A stretch of 64,000 nt of DNA from Desulfuromonas acetoxidans DSM 684 (GTDB taxonomy: Bacteria; Desulfobacterota; Desulfuromonadia; Desulfuromonadales; Desulfuromonadaceae): the NCBI RefSeq assembly GCF_000167355.1, contig NZ_AAEW02000004.1, positions 124,001 through 188,000 of the forward strand. The letters run 5' to 3'. A program made the translations under genes and the position numbers. The first letter of the stretch is position 1; each line of letters opens with the position of its first letter. Positions 25,915 through 35,248 of this stretch are shown in pieces. The notes below the pieces were generated by a model that was given only the letters and a program-made list of their open reading frames with translations, was not told the DNA's origin and did no database searches.

Positions 25915-28215
25915 GTGTCCTATCGTCCATCTAAAAAATCCACTTTTTTGTCAACGGCATCGGGCATTGCTCTGACGTATGCACTGATTTCATTGTTGTG
26001 GATCTACCTCTCAGACAGTTTGTTGCTGGCGCTGGGCATTGACCTGCTGTCATTATCCAAACTACAGACATGGAAAGGCAGCGTCTTTGTGTTTTGCACG
26101 GCAATGGTGTTATTTTTTCTGTTACGTAATGCCATCAAGCGTGCACTCTACGGCGAAGCCCTGTTTCGCAAAGTTGTTGAGACCATCCCCACAGGAATCT
26201 GGGTTGTTGATCGTGAAGGAAATGTGGTGGATTGTAACTTCGCTGCCCATGGTCTGCTGCAGGAATTCGGCATTCAGGCCTATAACGACATTCAGGGGTA
26301 TGCTGAGATTCAGGGATGGTGGAGCGACAACGGCCAACCTGTACACCCTGACGAATGGGGGATCTCACGTTCCCTGAGCAGGGGCGAGACCTGCCTGCGG
26401 GAAAAAATTGACATTGCCTGCACTGATGGCGTGCGACGCACGGTTCTCTATACTTCCCTGCCGCTTAAGTCGGAAAACGGCGCGATTACCGGGGCCATGG
26501 CTCTGGTACAGGACATCACTGAAAAAAGAAAAACCGATGAAGTGTTGCGTCGTTTCCGCTTTTCTATTGAGCAAGCCTCTGAAGCGATTTTCTGGATCAA
26601 CGATGAGGGCCGTTTTCTGTTTGTCAACGATCAGGCCTGCCACTCTCTGGGCTACTCGGCCTCGGAGCTGGAGTCACTGCACCTGTGGGATATCGATCCT
26701 GACTTTCCTGCTGAGCGCTGGGCTGAGCAATGGGAAAGAATGAAGTCAGACCCGAAACAGGTATTCGAAACCCGCCACCAGCGCAAAGACGGGCGCATTT
26801 TCCCTGTCGAAGTATCGGCAAGCCAATGCCTGTTCAACAATGAGGAAAACCATGTCGCCTTTGTTCGCGATATCACTATTCGCAAAAAGTATGAAAAAGA
26901 GCTTGAACACCAATCCAACCATGATGCCCTGACCGGCCTGGCAAATCGTGTCCTGCTGGATGACCGCATTCAGCAGGCGATTGTTCATGCTGAGCGTGCT
27001 CAACGCAATACAGCCGTCTTCCTGCTTGATCTCGATCGTTTCAAAGTCATTAATGACAGCCTTGGCCACAGCCAGGGCGACGCTGTTCTGTTGGCGGTCG
27101 CAGAGCGTTTGTCGGCCTGCATCAGCCCCGGAGACACCTTGTCGCGACTGGGAGGAGATGAGTTCGCTATTGTCATGACGCATGTTAATCACCCCGCAGA
27201 CGCGCGCATCATGGCCCAGAAAATTTTAAATGCTTTTGAGCAACCGTTTCCACTCGGCAATCGTGAGCTGAGGATCACCACCAGTATTGGCGCCAGCCTT
27301 TATCCACGCGATGGTGAACAATCGGAAGACCTCCTGCGTCACGCGGACGCCGCCATGTATCAGGCCAAAAAACAGGGGGGCAACGGATTTCAGTTTTGCT
27401 CCGAAGAGATGGACACCCGCGCCCATAAAGCATTGGAACTGGAGGGTGACCTGCGTCAGGCACTGCAATTGGGCTCATTTGTTCTCCACTACCAGCCTAA
27501 AGTCAAAATTGCATCCGGAAAAATAGACGGCTGCGAAGCCCTGGTACGTTGGAACCACCCGGATAAGGGGATGATCTCACCCGACGATTTTATCCCTTTG
27601 GCGGAAGAGACGGGTCTGATCATCGCCTTGGGCGAATGGGTCCTTCGTGAAGCCTGCCGTCAATTTAAAGCCTGGCAAGCGCAAGGATTGCCACCAATCA
27701 AAATTGCCGTTAACCTGTCTGCGCGGCAATTTCTTCAAAGTGACTTTGTGGAGAGCATCCAGACGATTCTCCATGAATTCGATATCGACCCGCACTGGCT
27801 TGATCTGGAACTGACAGAAAGCATGGTCATGGAGGACCCGGACAGGATTGCCAAACTCCTGGCCGAGCTCAAACAAATCGGCTTTGCCCTGAGCCTCGAC
27901 GATTTCGGCACCGGCTATTCGAGCCTCAACTATCTGCGCCGTTTTCCGATTGATTGCCTTAAAATTGATCGCTCTTTTATCCTCGATGTGGCGTCGGATG
28001 CCACGGCCGCCTCAGTGGCCAACAGCGTTATCGGCATTGCTCACAGCCTCGGGATTCATGCCATTGCCGAAGGCGTTGAGACCCGCGAGCAGTACGCGTT
28101 TCTGGCCATGTGCGAGTGCGATTCGATCCAGGGCTATCTGTTCAGCAAACCTTTGCCGGCCAACGACCTTGCCGCCCTCCTCGCCAATCCGACCCCGTTC
28201 AAACCGACCACATAA
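25915..28215 (+). CDS. PAS-PAS-GGDEF-EAL c-di-GMP protein
   Basis: A 766-aa membrane-anchored protein. Two hydrophobic helices (about 12-35 and 50-68) are followed by two PAS domains (about 80-200 and 210-330), a GGDEF domain with intact GGDEF at residues 413-417, and an EAL domain with intact EAL at 541-543, ELTES, DDFGTGYSSL and AEGVE. Both halves look catalytically competent, so it may make or degrade c-di-GMP depending on PAS input. The inhibitory RxxD before GGDEF is absent (SPGD instead). The start is GTG with GAGG upstream. It is monocistronic and convergent with the 470-aa unknown gene. Confidence 0.9.
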   Translation: MSYRPSKKSTFLSTASGIALTYALISLLWIYLSDSLLLALGIDLLSLSKLQTWKGSVFVFCTAMVLFFLLRNAIKRALYGEALFRKVVETIPTGIWVVDREGNVVDCNFAAHGLLQEFGIQAYNDIQGYAEIQGWWSDNGQPVHPDEWGISRSLSRGETCLREKIDIACTDGVRRTVLYTSLPLKSENGAITGAMALVQDITEKRKTDEVLRRFRFSIEQASEAIFWINDEGRFLFVNDQACHSLGYSASELESLHLWDIDPDFPAERWAEQWERMKSDPKQVFETRHQRKDGRIFPVEVSASQCLFNNEENHVAFVRDITIRKKYEKELEHQSNHDALTGLANRVLLDDRIQQAIVHAERAQRNTAVFLLDLDRFKVINDSLGHSQGDAVLLAVAERLSACISPGDTLSRLGGDEFAIVMTHVNHPADARIMAQKILNAFEQPFPLGNRELRITTSIGASLYPRDGEQSEDLLRHADAAMYQAKKQGGNGFQFCSEEMDTRAHKALELEGDLRQALQLGSFVLHYQPKVKIASGKIDGCEALVRWNHPDKGMISPDDFIPLAEETGLIIALGEWVLREACRQFKAWQAQGLPPIKIAVNLSARQFLQSDFVESIQTILHEFDIDPHWLDLELTESMVMEDPDRIAKLLAELKQIGFALSLDDFGTGYSSLNYLRRFPIDCLKIDRSFILDVASDATAASVANSVIGIAHSLGIHAIAEGVETREQYAFLAMCECDSIQGYLFSKPLPANDLAALLANPTPFKPTT

Positions 28216-28230
28216 TCTTTCGTGCAGGCA

Positions 28231-28267
28231 AAGTGGCGACCGAGGCACGCGTCCCCGACCGCCACTT
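28231..28267. terminator. Hairpin between convergent genes
   Basis: AAGTGGC pairs with GCCACTT around a GC-rich loop that can pair further. It is located in the 80-base gap between the EAL gene and the 470-aa gene, but there is no clean U-tract. Confidence 0.45.
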
Positions 28268-28295
28268 AAAAAATATTGTGTGTGCGATAGGCGGA

Positions 28296-29708
28296 TCAGA
28301 GACCATTCTGCCAGACGGCCAGACGTTTGCGCTGAACCACGGCAAAGCGCGTGATAATCCGTTCTGAACTGTAATTGCGGCTGATCCCGAGAAGATCATA
28401 AATACCGCCATAGCGCACATCCCCACCGGCCAGAGCACGACGACGCCCAGCCTCCATCACCATGTAACCATCAAAGTGGGTCCAGATTTTTTGCTGGCCC
28501 CAACCTCTGTCCTGACCGATACGCAGATGCAGATCCGCCGGAATGCACACCAGCTTGAACTGGCGCGGGTCAAGACCCAGTTCCTGTTCGACAAACGTGT
28601 TGCCATGGGCAAGCAGAGCCGCTTCAATGGTTTGGCGATCAAGCAAGCTGCGCTGATTCAATCCCAAAAACTTCAGCAAACCACCATCCGGAAACACGCC
28701 ACCAGCTTCCGGCTCGGGAAAATCTTCGACAAGGAGATCTTCCGCCACCATGTGCGGCAGAAAACGCACCCCCGAGGAGTTGATAAAGGGATGAACGGCA
28801 AACATCTGAATCCGCGCCTTGAGCGCTTCCGGAGTGTTGTCGTCAAAAGGAATATCAGGAACCTGCAACACATGGGGTTCACGATCTTCAACATCGGTAA
28901 ACGTTGGATGCCAGGCAAAGCGGGACAACGGCGCATACTCCTGACTGTTTTCAGCAACCTGATAATGGCTCAAACCAAATTGAGCCGCACGTTCGATCAC
29001 TGCAGGTGAAAACTGATAGAGAAAATCATCGGGATGCTGGTGTTTATCGGCAAGAAGTTGCTCGGAGGTAGGTTGACCATCATCGTTTTTGCCCTCAAGG
29101 ATTTTTTCCGCCAGTTGTTCAAGGCGGGCCATATTGCCGGACTCCAGAGCTTCCTCGGCTTCCTCTTCCAGCACCACTTCCGGAACAAACTGCTCCTCAT
29201 CATCGATGCTCGCGTCACTGATCGACAGCGTGTTAAATACCTCAAGACGTTGCTGGTAAAACCCACGCCAGTCGTTGTCTTTTTCGCTGAGTTTCTGCAG
29301 CGAAACAACAGTTTTCCGGTGCAACTCTTTCAACCGGCCCATGGTTAAACCGACCAGTGTGTGCATTCCGGGAGAAAACGGATCAATGGCCACGTCAACC
29401 GGTTCATAGATCTTTTCTGCAAACACCACCGATTCAGCGCGCCGCTGCAACTCGCTGCGCATCTTTTTATCCTGCTCAGTCAGCTCTTTGACCGTCTGCC
29501 AGTCTTTCTGCAAAATGGCATTACGGATCTGGTTGGGCAAAGCGCCTTTTTGAATCTTCATCTTTTTGTACGCATGATAAGCATCTTGCGACAGTTCCTG
29601 TTGCAGATAGAATGACGCACGTTGCCGGTAAAGATCGTGATAATAGGTGTCAGCGCTTGCCAGATCAATCAGTCGAGTCAGAATGTCATGTCTGTCTTGT
29701 ATCGTCAT
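28296..29708 (-). CDS. Unrecognised 470-aa cytoplasmic protein
   Basis: A soluble protein that I cannot assign. The first 190 residues are helical and charged, with TPR-like text (ASFYLQQELSQDAYHAYKKMKI). A highly acidic linker follows (about 165-215, EEEAEEALESGN). The C-terminal 230 residues look like a compact globular domain with conserved-looking motifs such as FAVHPFINSSGVRFLPH, FLGLNQRSLLD and GWGQQKIWTHFDGYMVM. There is no signal peptide and no membrane helix. The start has GGGGGAA upstream. It has its own promoter region and sits between two c-di-GMP genes, but nothing ties it to that pathway. Confidence 0.7.
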   Translation of the reverse strand: MTIQDRHDILTRLIDLASADTYYHDLYRQRASFYLQQELSQDAYHAYKKMKIQKGALPNQIRNAILQKDWQTVKELTEQDKKMRSELQRRAESVVFAEKIYEPVDVAIDPFSPGMHTLVGLTMGRLKELHRKTVVSLQKLSEKDNDWRGFYQQRLEVFNTLSISDASIDDEEQFVPEVVLEEEAEEALESGNMARLEQLAEKILEGKNDDGQPTSEQLLADKHQHPDDFLYQFSPAVIERAAQFGLSHYQVAENSQEYAPLSRFAWHPTFTDVEDREPHVLQVPDIPFDDNTPEALKARIQMFAVHPFINSSGVRFLPHMVAEDLLVEDFPEPEAGGVFPDGGLLKFLGLNQRSLLDRQTIEAALLAHGNTFVEQELGLDPRQFKLVCIPADLHLRIGQDRGWGQQKIWTHFDGYMVMEAGRRRALAGGDVRYGGIYDLLGISRNYSSERIITRFAVVQRKRLAVWQNGL

Positions 29709-30063
29709 AAAGCGTTCCCCCTTAAAGAATCACGTCGTCAGGTGCCACCCGACGACATTCAGAATCCTGTTTTGAATTGTCTGAGTCGACACGCTTCGGC
29801 TCAGACAGCAACAGAGCATTACTTCTCCTTCAGCATACCCCTTACAATCAAATCATCAAAGCGAATGAGGTCTATTCCACCCTACTGCCCCCCTTTATCA
29901 TGCCACCACAACATTAGAGTACTCTCTAACACAGCCAATTTTTCCGACAAAACAGAAAACTCATAAATGCTTGCTGTATGGGCAAAAAAACCTTATATGG
30001 AACTAGTTGAGCATTCTCTCTCACATGGTACGATTAGAAAAGGCCAAAAAAAGGAGAGCCTCC
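29709..30063. other. Intergenic region between divergent genes
   Basis: A 355-base gap that must hold the promoters of the 470-aa gene (leftward) and of the solute-binding/GGDEF gene (rightward). A weak TTGCTG-16-TTATAT pair (29971-29998) could serve the latter. A small stem GTCTGAG/CTCAGAC lies at 29779-29806. No open frame is convincing. Confidence 0.4.
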
Positions 30064-32541
30064 ATGATTGCAAAATACCTGTGCGTTGTTTTTATTTTTA
30101 TCCTGTCCATGGTGTCTCCCGTTTGCGCTAAGACTGAGCAAGTCTCCGTGCAACTGCAATGGCTCAACCAGTTCCAATTCGCCGGAATTTATGTTGCCAA
30201 AGATTTGGGCTTCTACCGCGATGCGGGTCTCGATGTCACGATCAAATCCTACACGCCCGGACTTGATATTGTTGAAGAGGTTGTGCAGCACCGCGCTGAA
30301 TTTGCCACGGGAAAATCATCGTTGATCCTGGACCGGCTACAGGGGCATCCAATCATTATTCTCGGCGCTATCTTTCAGGAGTCGCCGGAAATTCTCATTG
30401 CCACTCAACCCGACATAAAGACCCCGGCTGACCTCGCCGGAAAAAACATCATGATCACTCACGACCAGGCCAATGCCACCAGCCTGCTGTCCATGCTGAT
30501 ATCGCAAGGGGTAAATCTTGGAAAATTGCACCTTCAACCCCATTCGTCCCGACTGGAAGATCTGATTCGCGGCAAAACTGATGCCATGGCCTGCTATCTT
30601 TCCAACGAGCCCTATCAGCTTGATCAGGCGAGAATCCCCTATCGGGTGTTCAATCCGACGGATTACGGTTTCTCCTCTTATGGCGACCTACTCTTTACCA
30701 GCGAAGAACAGATCACCCTCCATCCACAACAAACCCGAGCGTTCTATTTGGCAACGATCAAAGGCTGGCAGTGGGCTTTTGACCACATTGAAGAAGCCGC
30801 CCAGCTCATCTATGCTCGCTACAACACGCAGGACAAAACCCTCGACAGCCTCATTTTTGAAGGCATGGTTCTCAAGCAACTGGCCATGGGGCCGGATCAA
30901 AAGATTGGCCCGATTGATCGTGACAAGATCAACCGTATCCTGGAGCTGTACCGCCTCACAGGGCAGGCAAATGGGGACACCAACGGTTTAGAGCAGGCCA
31001 TTGACCCTCTCGGCTTCAACAAATCTGAACTGAAAATCGGCATCCTTGCCCACCGCGGTAACCGTAAAGCCCTGGAGCGTTGGACCCCGCTTCTCACCTA
31101 TTTAAACGATTCGCTGGAGGATCTGCACGCCTCCCTTGTACCGATCGCATTCGAGGACATTGCCCACAGTGTCCGCAGTCAGGCGATTGACTTTCTCATC
31201 GTAAACCCGGTGCTGTATGTCGAACTTGAAAACAAATACGGCTTATCGCGCATCGCCTCCCTACTCAATCGCCAGTCCAACGAAGGTTCTTCAACGGACC
31301 AATACGGCAGCGTTATCTTTACCCGGGCCCGAACCCCTTTAAATCTGGCGCCAGACATGTTCGACAGCAAAACACTGGCTGCCGTTGCTCCCAACTCTCT
31401 GGGCGGCTGGTTGATGGCTGTGGAAACGTTTCAGGAAAACAATGTCTCTGTTGAAGGGATTGACCTGGAATTTTTATCTCGGCACGATGCGGTTGTCTCG
31501 GCTGTGATCAACGGCTCTGCTGACGTTGGTATCGTCCGTACCGGAATCCTCGAAAGAATGGCACACGAAGGTCTGATCGACCTGGATGCACTGTTTATCA
31601 TCCACGAAAAAAGCTATATCGGCTTTCCATTTCGCGTCAGTACAAAACTGTACCCGGAATGGTCGATCGCCAAATTGCGCCATGTTCCCATTGAAACCGC
31701 TAATCAATTGGCATCGGCACTGCTGGGTCTGTCACACGCATCGCATAAAACCAAGGAAGCGATCCACGAAGCGTGGACCGTTCCCAGCGATTACTCCTCG
31801 GTGCATTCACTGTTAAAGAAGCTCCGACTCCCCCCCTACGATGAGACAAATCTCGACGTCAGGCAGTTCATTGAGCACTATGCTCTGTGGTTTTACGCCA
31901 TTGTGGCCTGTTTGTCGGTTCTGGTGCTCCATGGCATCTACAGCAACCGTCACAACAAACATCTTGAGCGCGAAGTGCGCCGTCGCACACGGGCGTTACG
32001 CAAGGCCAACAGCAATCTGTCCCGACTGGCCCGCACTGATCCCTTAACTGGATTGCATAACCGCCGCTATTTTATGGAGTTTGCCCAGCAATACATCTCA
32101 CTGGCCCACAGAAACGAAACAGAGATGCAGTTTCTGTCTTTGGACCTTGATCATTTCAAACAGGTTAATGATCGCTACGGCCATCAGGTCGGTGATGACA
32201 TCCTCAAGTTGTTTGCAACCACGCTGGTACCGCTGTTACGTTCCACAGATTTGCTGGCCCGAACCGGCGGTGAAGAATTTATCATCTGCCTGCAAAACAC
32301 GACACAAGAGGGCGCAAACGTGTTTGCCAGAAAAATCATTGAGACCATCCGTGATCTTCGCTACCGGACAGCCGAAGACGAAACCGTGACATTTACCGTC
32401 AGTATTGGTATCGCATCGTTGTTCAGGGGCGAAAACCTTGAGGATGTGCTGTGCCGGTCCGACCATGCGCTGTATCGCGCCAAAAAAAACGGTCGCGATC
32501 GTTTTACCCTTGCAGACCCACCTGAAGTACTTCCCGACTGA
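30064..32541 (+). CDS. Diguanylate cyclase with two solute-binding domains
   Basis: An 825-aa protein. After a signal peptide (cleavage near VCAKT, about residue 22), residues 25-300 form an NMT1/THI5-like solute-binding domain (LQWLNQFQFAGIYVAKDLGFY). Residues about 315-600 form a second, PhnD-like binding domain (LKIGILAHRG, SLGGWLM, AVINGSADVGIVRTG). A membrane helix (about 613-635) and a coiled linker follow, then a GGDEF domain with GGEEF at 735-739 and an inhibitory RSTD site. It should sense small periplasmic ligands and make c-di-GMP. The start at 30064 is favoured by AAAGGAGAG. Confidence 0.88.
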   Translation: MIAKYLCVVFIFILSMVSPVCAKTEQVSVQLQWLNQFQFAGIYVAKDLGFYRDAGLDVTIKSYTPGLDIVEEVVQHRAEFATGKSSLILDRLQGHPIIILGAIFQESPEILIATQPDIKTPADLAGKNIMITHDQANATSLLSMLISQGVNLGKLHLQPHSSRLEDLIRGKTDAMACYLSNEPYQLDQARIPYRVFNPTDYGFSSYGDLLFTSEEQITLHPQQTRAFYLATIKGWQWAFDHIEEAAQLIYARYNTQDKTLDSLIFEGMVLKQLAMGPDQKIGPIDRDKINRILELYRLTGQANGDTNGLEQAIDPLGFNKSELKIGILAHRGNRKALERWTPLLTYLNDSLEDLHASLVPIAFEDIAHSVRSQAIDFLIVNPVLYVELENKYGLSRIASLLNRQSNEGSSTDQYGSVIFTRARTPLNLAPDMFDSKTLAAVAPNSLGGWLMAVETFQENNVSVEGIDLEFLSRHDAVVSAVINGSADVGIVRTGILERMAHEGLIDLDALFIIHEKSYIGFPFRVSTKLYPEWSIAKLRHVPIETANQLASALLGLSHASHKTKEAIHEAWTVPSDYSSVHSLLKKLRLPPYDETNLDVRQFIEHYALWFYAIVACLSVLVLHGIYSNRHNKHLEREVRRRTRALRKANSNLSRLARTDPLTGLHNRRYFMEFAQQYISLAHRNETEMQFLSLDLDHFKQVNDRYGHQVGDDILKLFATTLVPLLRSTDLLARTGGEEFIICLQNTTQEGANVFARKIIETIRDLRYRTAEDETVTFTVSIGIASLFRGENLEDVLCRSDHALYRAKKNGRDRFTLADPPEVLPD

Positions 32542-32598
32542 GCCGGTGCCCCACGGTAGAAAGTCACAACCGGCTCTACCCCGTTTGGTAAATTATTC

Positions 32599-32627
32599 TT
32601 GACATTCCTGCAGCAACCAAATATAAC
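32599..32627 (+). promoter_or_regulatory. Strong sigma-70 promoter upstream of the decarboxylase gene
   Basis: TTGACA (32599-32604), a 17-base spacer and TATAAC (32622-32627), one base off consensus overall. Transcription would start near 32634, leaving a leader of about 160 bases before the coding start. A second TATAAT (32703-32708) without a good -35 lies in the leader. Confidence 0.65.
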
Positions 32628-32796
32628 CGCATAGGTCATATTTGGTTTGTAAACAGAATTTCGGTTGCACTCTGGCGGGTTTTTTCTTTAGTATGGGGAG
32701 TTTATAATAGCCCGAACACGATTTTTCTTCGGCTAAAAAGGCCGGGAGTAAGATCTGTTGATTTACATTTGATGACTTACCAAGGAGATACGCGCC

Positions 32797-34062
32797 ATGC
32801 CCATGTCCGACGCTTTCAAACAGCGCCTGTTCAAAGCTTTGCCCGAAATTGCCGAACACTACGGCACCCCGTTCCATATTTATGATGAAGCGGGTATCCG
32901 CGAAACAGGTGAACACCTCAAGCAGGTGTTTTCCGGCATCGACGGTTTTCGTGAATATTTTGCCGTCAAAGCTCTGCCCAACAAGCAGATTCTCAAGCTG
33001 ATGAAGGAGATGAACTTCGGCTACGACTGCAGCTCGATTCCCGAACTGATCATGAGCCGCGAGTTGGGTGCCGACACCGAAGACATCATGTTCACCTCCA
33101 ACAACACCAGCCCGGAGGAGTTTGCCTTTGCTGAGCAGGACGGTGGCTGTATCCTCAACCTGGACGACATCTCCCTCATTGACAAGGTACCCAACTTCCC
33201 CGAACTGATCTGCTTCCGCTACAATCCAGGGCCGCGCCGCACCGGCAATATCATCATCGGCAACCCGGTGGAAGCCAAATACGGCATCACCCATGAGCAG
33301 GTGGTCGACGCTTACCGCAAAGCCAAAGAGCGCGGCGCCACCCGCTTCGGTCTGCATACCATGGTCGCCTCCAACGAACTGGACTATACCTACATGGTGG
33401 AAACAGCACGCATGGTGCTGTCGCTGGCCGAGCTGGTTAAAGCGGAACTGGACATCGAGTTTGAATTCGTCAATATTGGCGGCGGTTTCGGCATCCCTTA
33501 CAATCCGGACCAGGCACCACTTGACATTGACACCATGGCCAAAGAAGTCACCGAACTGTTCGATGCGTTCAAGACCAAGAACGGCTTTGTGCCGCGCATG
33601 TACATGGAAAGCGGTCGTTTCATGACCGGTCCCCACGGCTGCCTGGTCACCCGCGCCATCAACCATAAGGACACCTATCGCAACTACATCGGTGTCGATT
33701 CCTGCATGTCGGCGCTGATGCGTCCGGCCCTGTATGAGGCCTACCACCACATTGATGTGGTCGGCAAAGACAATGCCCCCAAAGAGATGACCTACGATGT
33801 GGTTGGCTCTCTGTGTGAAAACAACGATAAATTTGCCGTGCAGCGCGAGCTGCCCAAGATTGATGAGGGCGATCTGCTGGTGATTCACGACTCGGGCGCT
33901 CATGGTCATGCCATGGGCTTCCAGTACAACGGCCGTCTGCGGCCCCAGGAACTGCTGCTACGCTGCGATGGCAGTGTTGAGCTGATCCGTCGCGCAGAAA
34001 CCGTGGATGATTATTTTGCCACCCAGAACTACACACCGGACAGCTTCACCCCCGGTGCTTAA
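32797..34062 (+). CDS. lysA: PLP decarboxylase, diaminopimelate decarboxylase-like
   Basis: A 421-aa fold-type III PLP enzyme of the alanine-racemase/LysA class. The PLP lysine is K58 in YFAVKALPN. The glycine loop for the phosphate is NIGGGFGIP, and ESGRFMTGPHG and the cysteine motif CENND (residue 340 onwards) follow. Typical LysA enzymes have CESGD at that place, so the substrate (meso-diaminopimelate or another basic amino acid) is not certain; lysine synthesis is the likeliest role. No dapA/dapB lie beside it. The start has AAGGAGA. A hairpin follows the stop. Confidence 0.7.
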   Translation: MPMSDAFKQRLFKALPEIAEHYGTPFHIYDEAGIRETGEHLKQVFSGIDGFREYFAVKALPNKQILKLMKEMNFGYDCSSIPELIMSRELGADTEDIMFTSNNTSPEEFAFAEQDGGCILNLDDISLIDKVPNFPELICFRYNPGPRRTGNIIIGNPVEAKYGITHEQVVDAYRKAKERGATRFGLHTMVASNELDYTYMVETARMVLSLAELVKAELDIEFEFVNIGGGFGIPYNPDQAPLDIDTMAKEVTELFDAFKTKNGFVPRMYMESGRFMTGPHGCLVTRAINHKDTYRNYIGVDSCMSALMRPALYEAYHHIDVVGKDNAPKEMTYDVVGSLCENNDKFAVQRELPKIDEGDLLVIHDSGAHGHAMGFQYNGRLRPQELLLRCDGSVELIRRAETVDDYFATQNYTPDSFTPGA

Positions 34063-34070
34063 TTGTTCGC

Positions 34071-34099
34071 AAGCGGATGCCGGTACACGGCATCCGCTT
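34071..34099 (+). terminator. Terminator after the decarboxylase gene
   Basis: Perfect 12-bp stem (AAGCGGATGCCG and complement, loop GTACA) followed by a pyrimidine-rich stretch. It starts nine bases after the stop codon. Confidence 0.65.
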
Positions 34100-34126
34100 C
34101 TTCTTTCCTGGCAGGAGACCCATCCC

Positions 34127-34282
34127 ATGACAACCTATGAAGTCCATTATCAGAAAGGTGAGGAGTTCGGCGAAGCCCTGGTGGACGCCGAATACCCGCA
34201 ACAGGCGCAGCAGAAATTTCTTGAGCAGCAACAGGATCCGGACATGATCGTGCTGTGCGTGATACGACACGATATCGAATAG
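34127..34282 (+). CDS. 51-aa protein of unknown function
   Basis: A small acidic protein with a GGAG signal seven bases upstream of its ATG. The sequence has a beta-alpha-beta feel (TYEVHYQKGEEF, then a Gln-rich helix, then MIVLCVIRHDIE). I do not recognise it. It is followed 30 bases later by the membrane-protein gene and lies beyond the hairpin that closes the decarboxylase gene, so it may lead the operon that continues to trpB. Confidence 0.6.
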   Translation: MTTYEVHYQKGEEFGEALVDAEYPQQAQQKFLEQQQDPDMIVLCVIRHDIE

Positions 34283-34312
34283 ACGACGGGCCCTCCCGTC
34301 GGAGGAGATCTT

Positions 34313-35233
34313 ATGGTAATCAACCCGGTTTACCGCACCATCAACAAAACCTTTGACAAGGTGGAACATGCCTTTGAAGGTGCCAGCGGCCAACGCCGTA
34401 TCGGCACTCTGATGGTGCTGGTGTTTGTTTTCGGCATCACTGGCATTCAACTCAACCGCTTCGGCCTGCTGCCCCCTCAGATTGCCGCCATCACTCCGAC
34501 CAACCATCTTGAGGCCATTGAGCTGGTCTTCACCCTGCTTCTGGTGTTTGAGGTGTTGAGCCTACTGTTCAGTCTGGTCTATTCCGTATCCATTTCGGTG
34601 GGCAAGCAGGTGGAGATCCTCTCCCTGGTGCTGTTACGGGATATTTTCAAGGAGATCTCCAACCTTCACGAACCGATCATCTGGGAAGAGGTGTCCGGCC
34701 TGGTGCTCGACATCTCTGCCCTGGCGTTTGGCGCCCTGATCATTTTTGTCATCCTCAACTACTATTACCGCCAAATTCACCAGGAACCGCTGTCTCCCGA
34801 CGACAAGGAGACCGCGTCATTTATCATCGTCAAAAAGCTGATCGCTCTGCTGATGATGGTGGGCTTTCTGATCATTGTTGGCTACAACTGGTGGTTCAGC
34901 CTGTTTTACGGCGAAGAGAATCAAACCTTTGAATCGTTCTACACACTGCTGGTGTTCAGCGATATTCTGATCATGCTGTTCTCCATGCGCTACGGTTCCA
35001 GCTACCGAGTGGCGTTTCGCAACAGCGGTTTTGCCGTGTCCACCTTGCTGATCCGTGTTGCCTTGATCACGCCACCGTTGTACAGTGCCATGCTCGGCGT
35101 GGGGTGTGCCCTGCTGGTGCTGGGCATCCGCGTTGCCTACAACTACTACATGCCGTCAAGCTACCAGAAAAAACGGGAGGAGAATCGCCGCAAAAAAGCG
35201 AGCAACGAACCGATGGTGTGCTTTACCAAGTAA
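34313..35233 (+). CDS. Multi-spanning membrane protein of unknown function
   Basis: A 306-aa protein with about six hydrophobic segments (roughly residues 31-50, 67-92, 128-152, 172-196, 207-226 and 240-275) and a basic C-terminal tail (KKREENRRKKAS). No transporter signature is recognised. The short soluble loops include SISVGKQVEILSLVLLRDIF. The start follows GGAGGAG. The gene ends 15 bases before trpB, so the two are probably co-transcribed, but no functional link with tryptophan is evident. Confidence 0.72.
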   Translation: MVINPVYRTINKTFDKVEHAFEGASGQRRIGTLMVLVFVFGITGIQLNRFGLLPPQIAAITPTNHLEAIELVFTLLLVFEVLSLLFSLVYSVSISVGKQVEILSLVLLRDIFKEISNLHEPIIWEEVSGLVLDISALAFGALIIFVILNYYYRQIHQEPLSPDDKETASFIIVKKLIALLMMVGFLIIVGYNWWFSLFYGEENQTFESFYTLLVFSDILIMLFSMRYGSSYRVAFRNSGFAVSTLLIRVALITPPLYSAMLGVGCALLVLGIRVAYNYYMPSSYQKKREENRRKKASNEPMVCFTK

Positions 35234-35248
35234 CAAAGGAGTTATTTG

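Noticed and set aside
32634-32796. Lysine riboswitch in the leader of the LysA-like gene
   Set aside because: The leader is long enough for only a small structure, and I see neither the lysine-riboswitch core nor a terminator/anti-terminator pair.
32593-33909. Long 438-aa open frame on the minus strand opposite the decarboxylase gene
   Set aside because: It lies fully antisense to a gene with clear PLP-enzyme motifs and a strong ribosome site. Its translation is His/Val/Gly-rich with no family features, typical of a mirror frame in GC-rich DNA.
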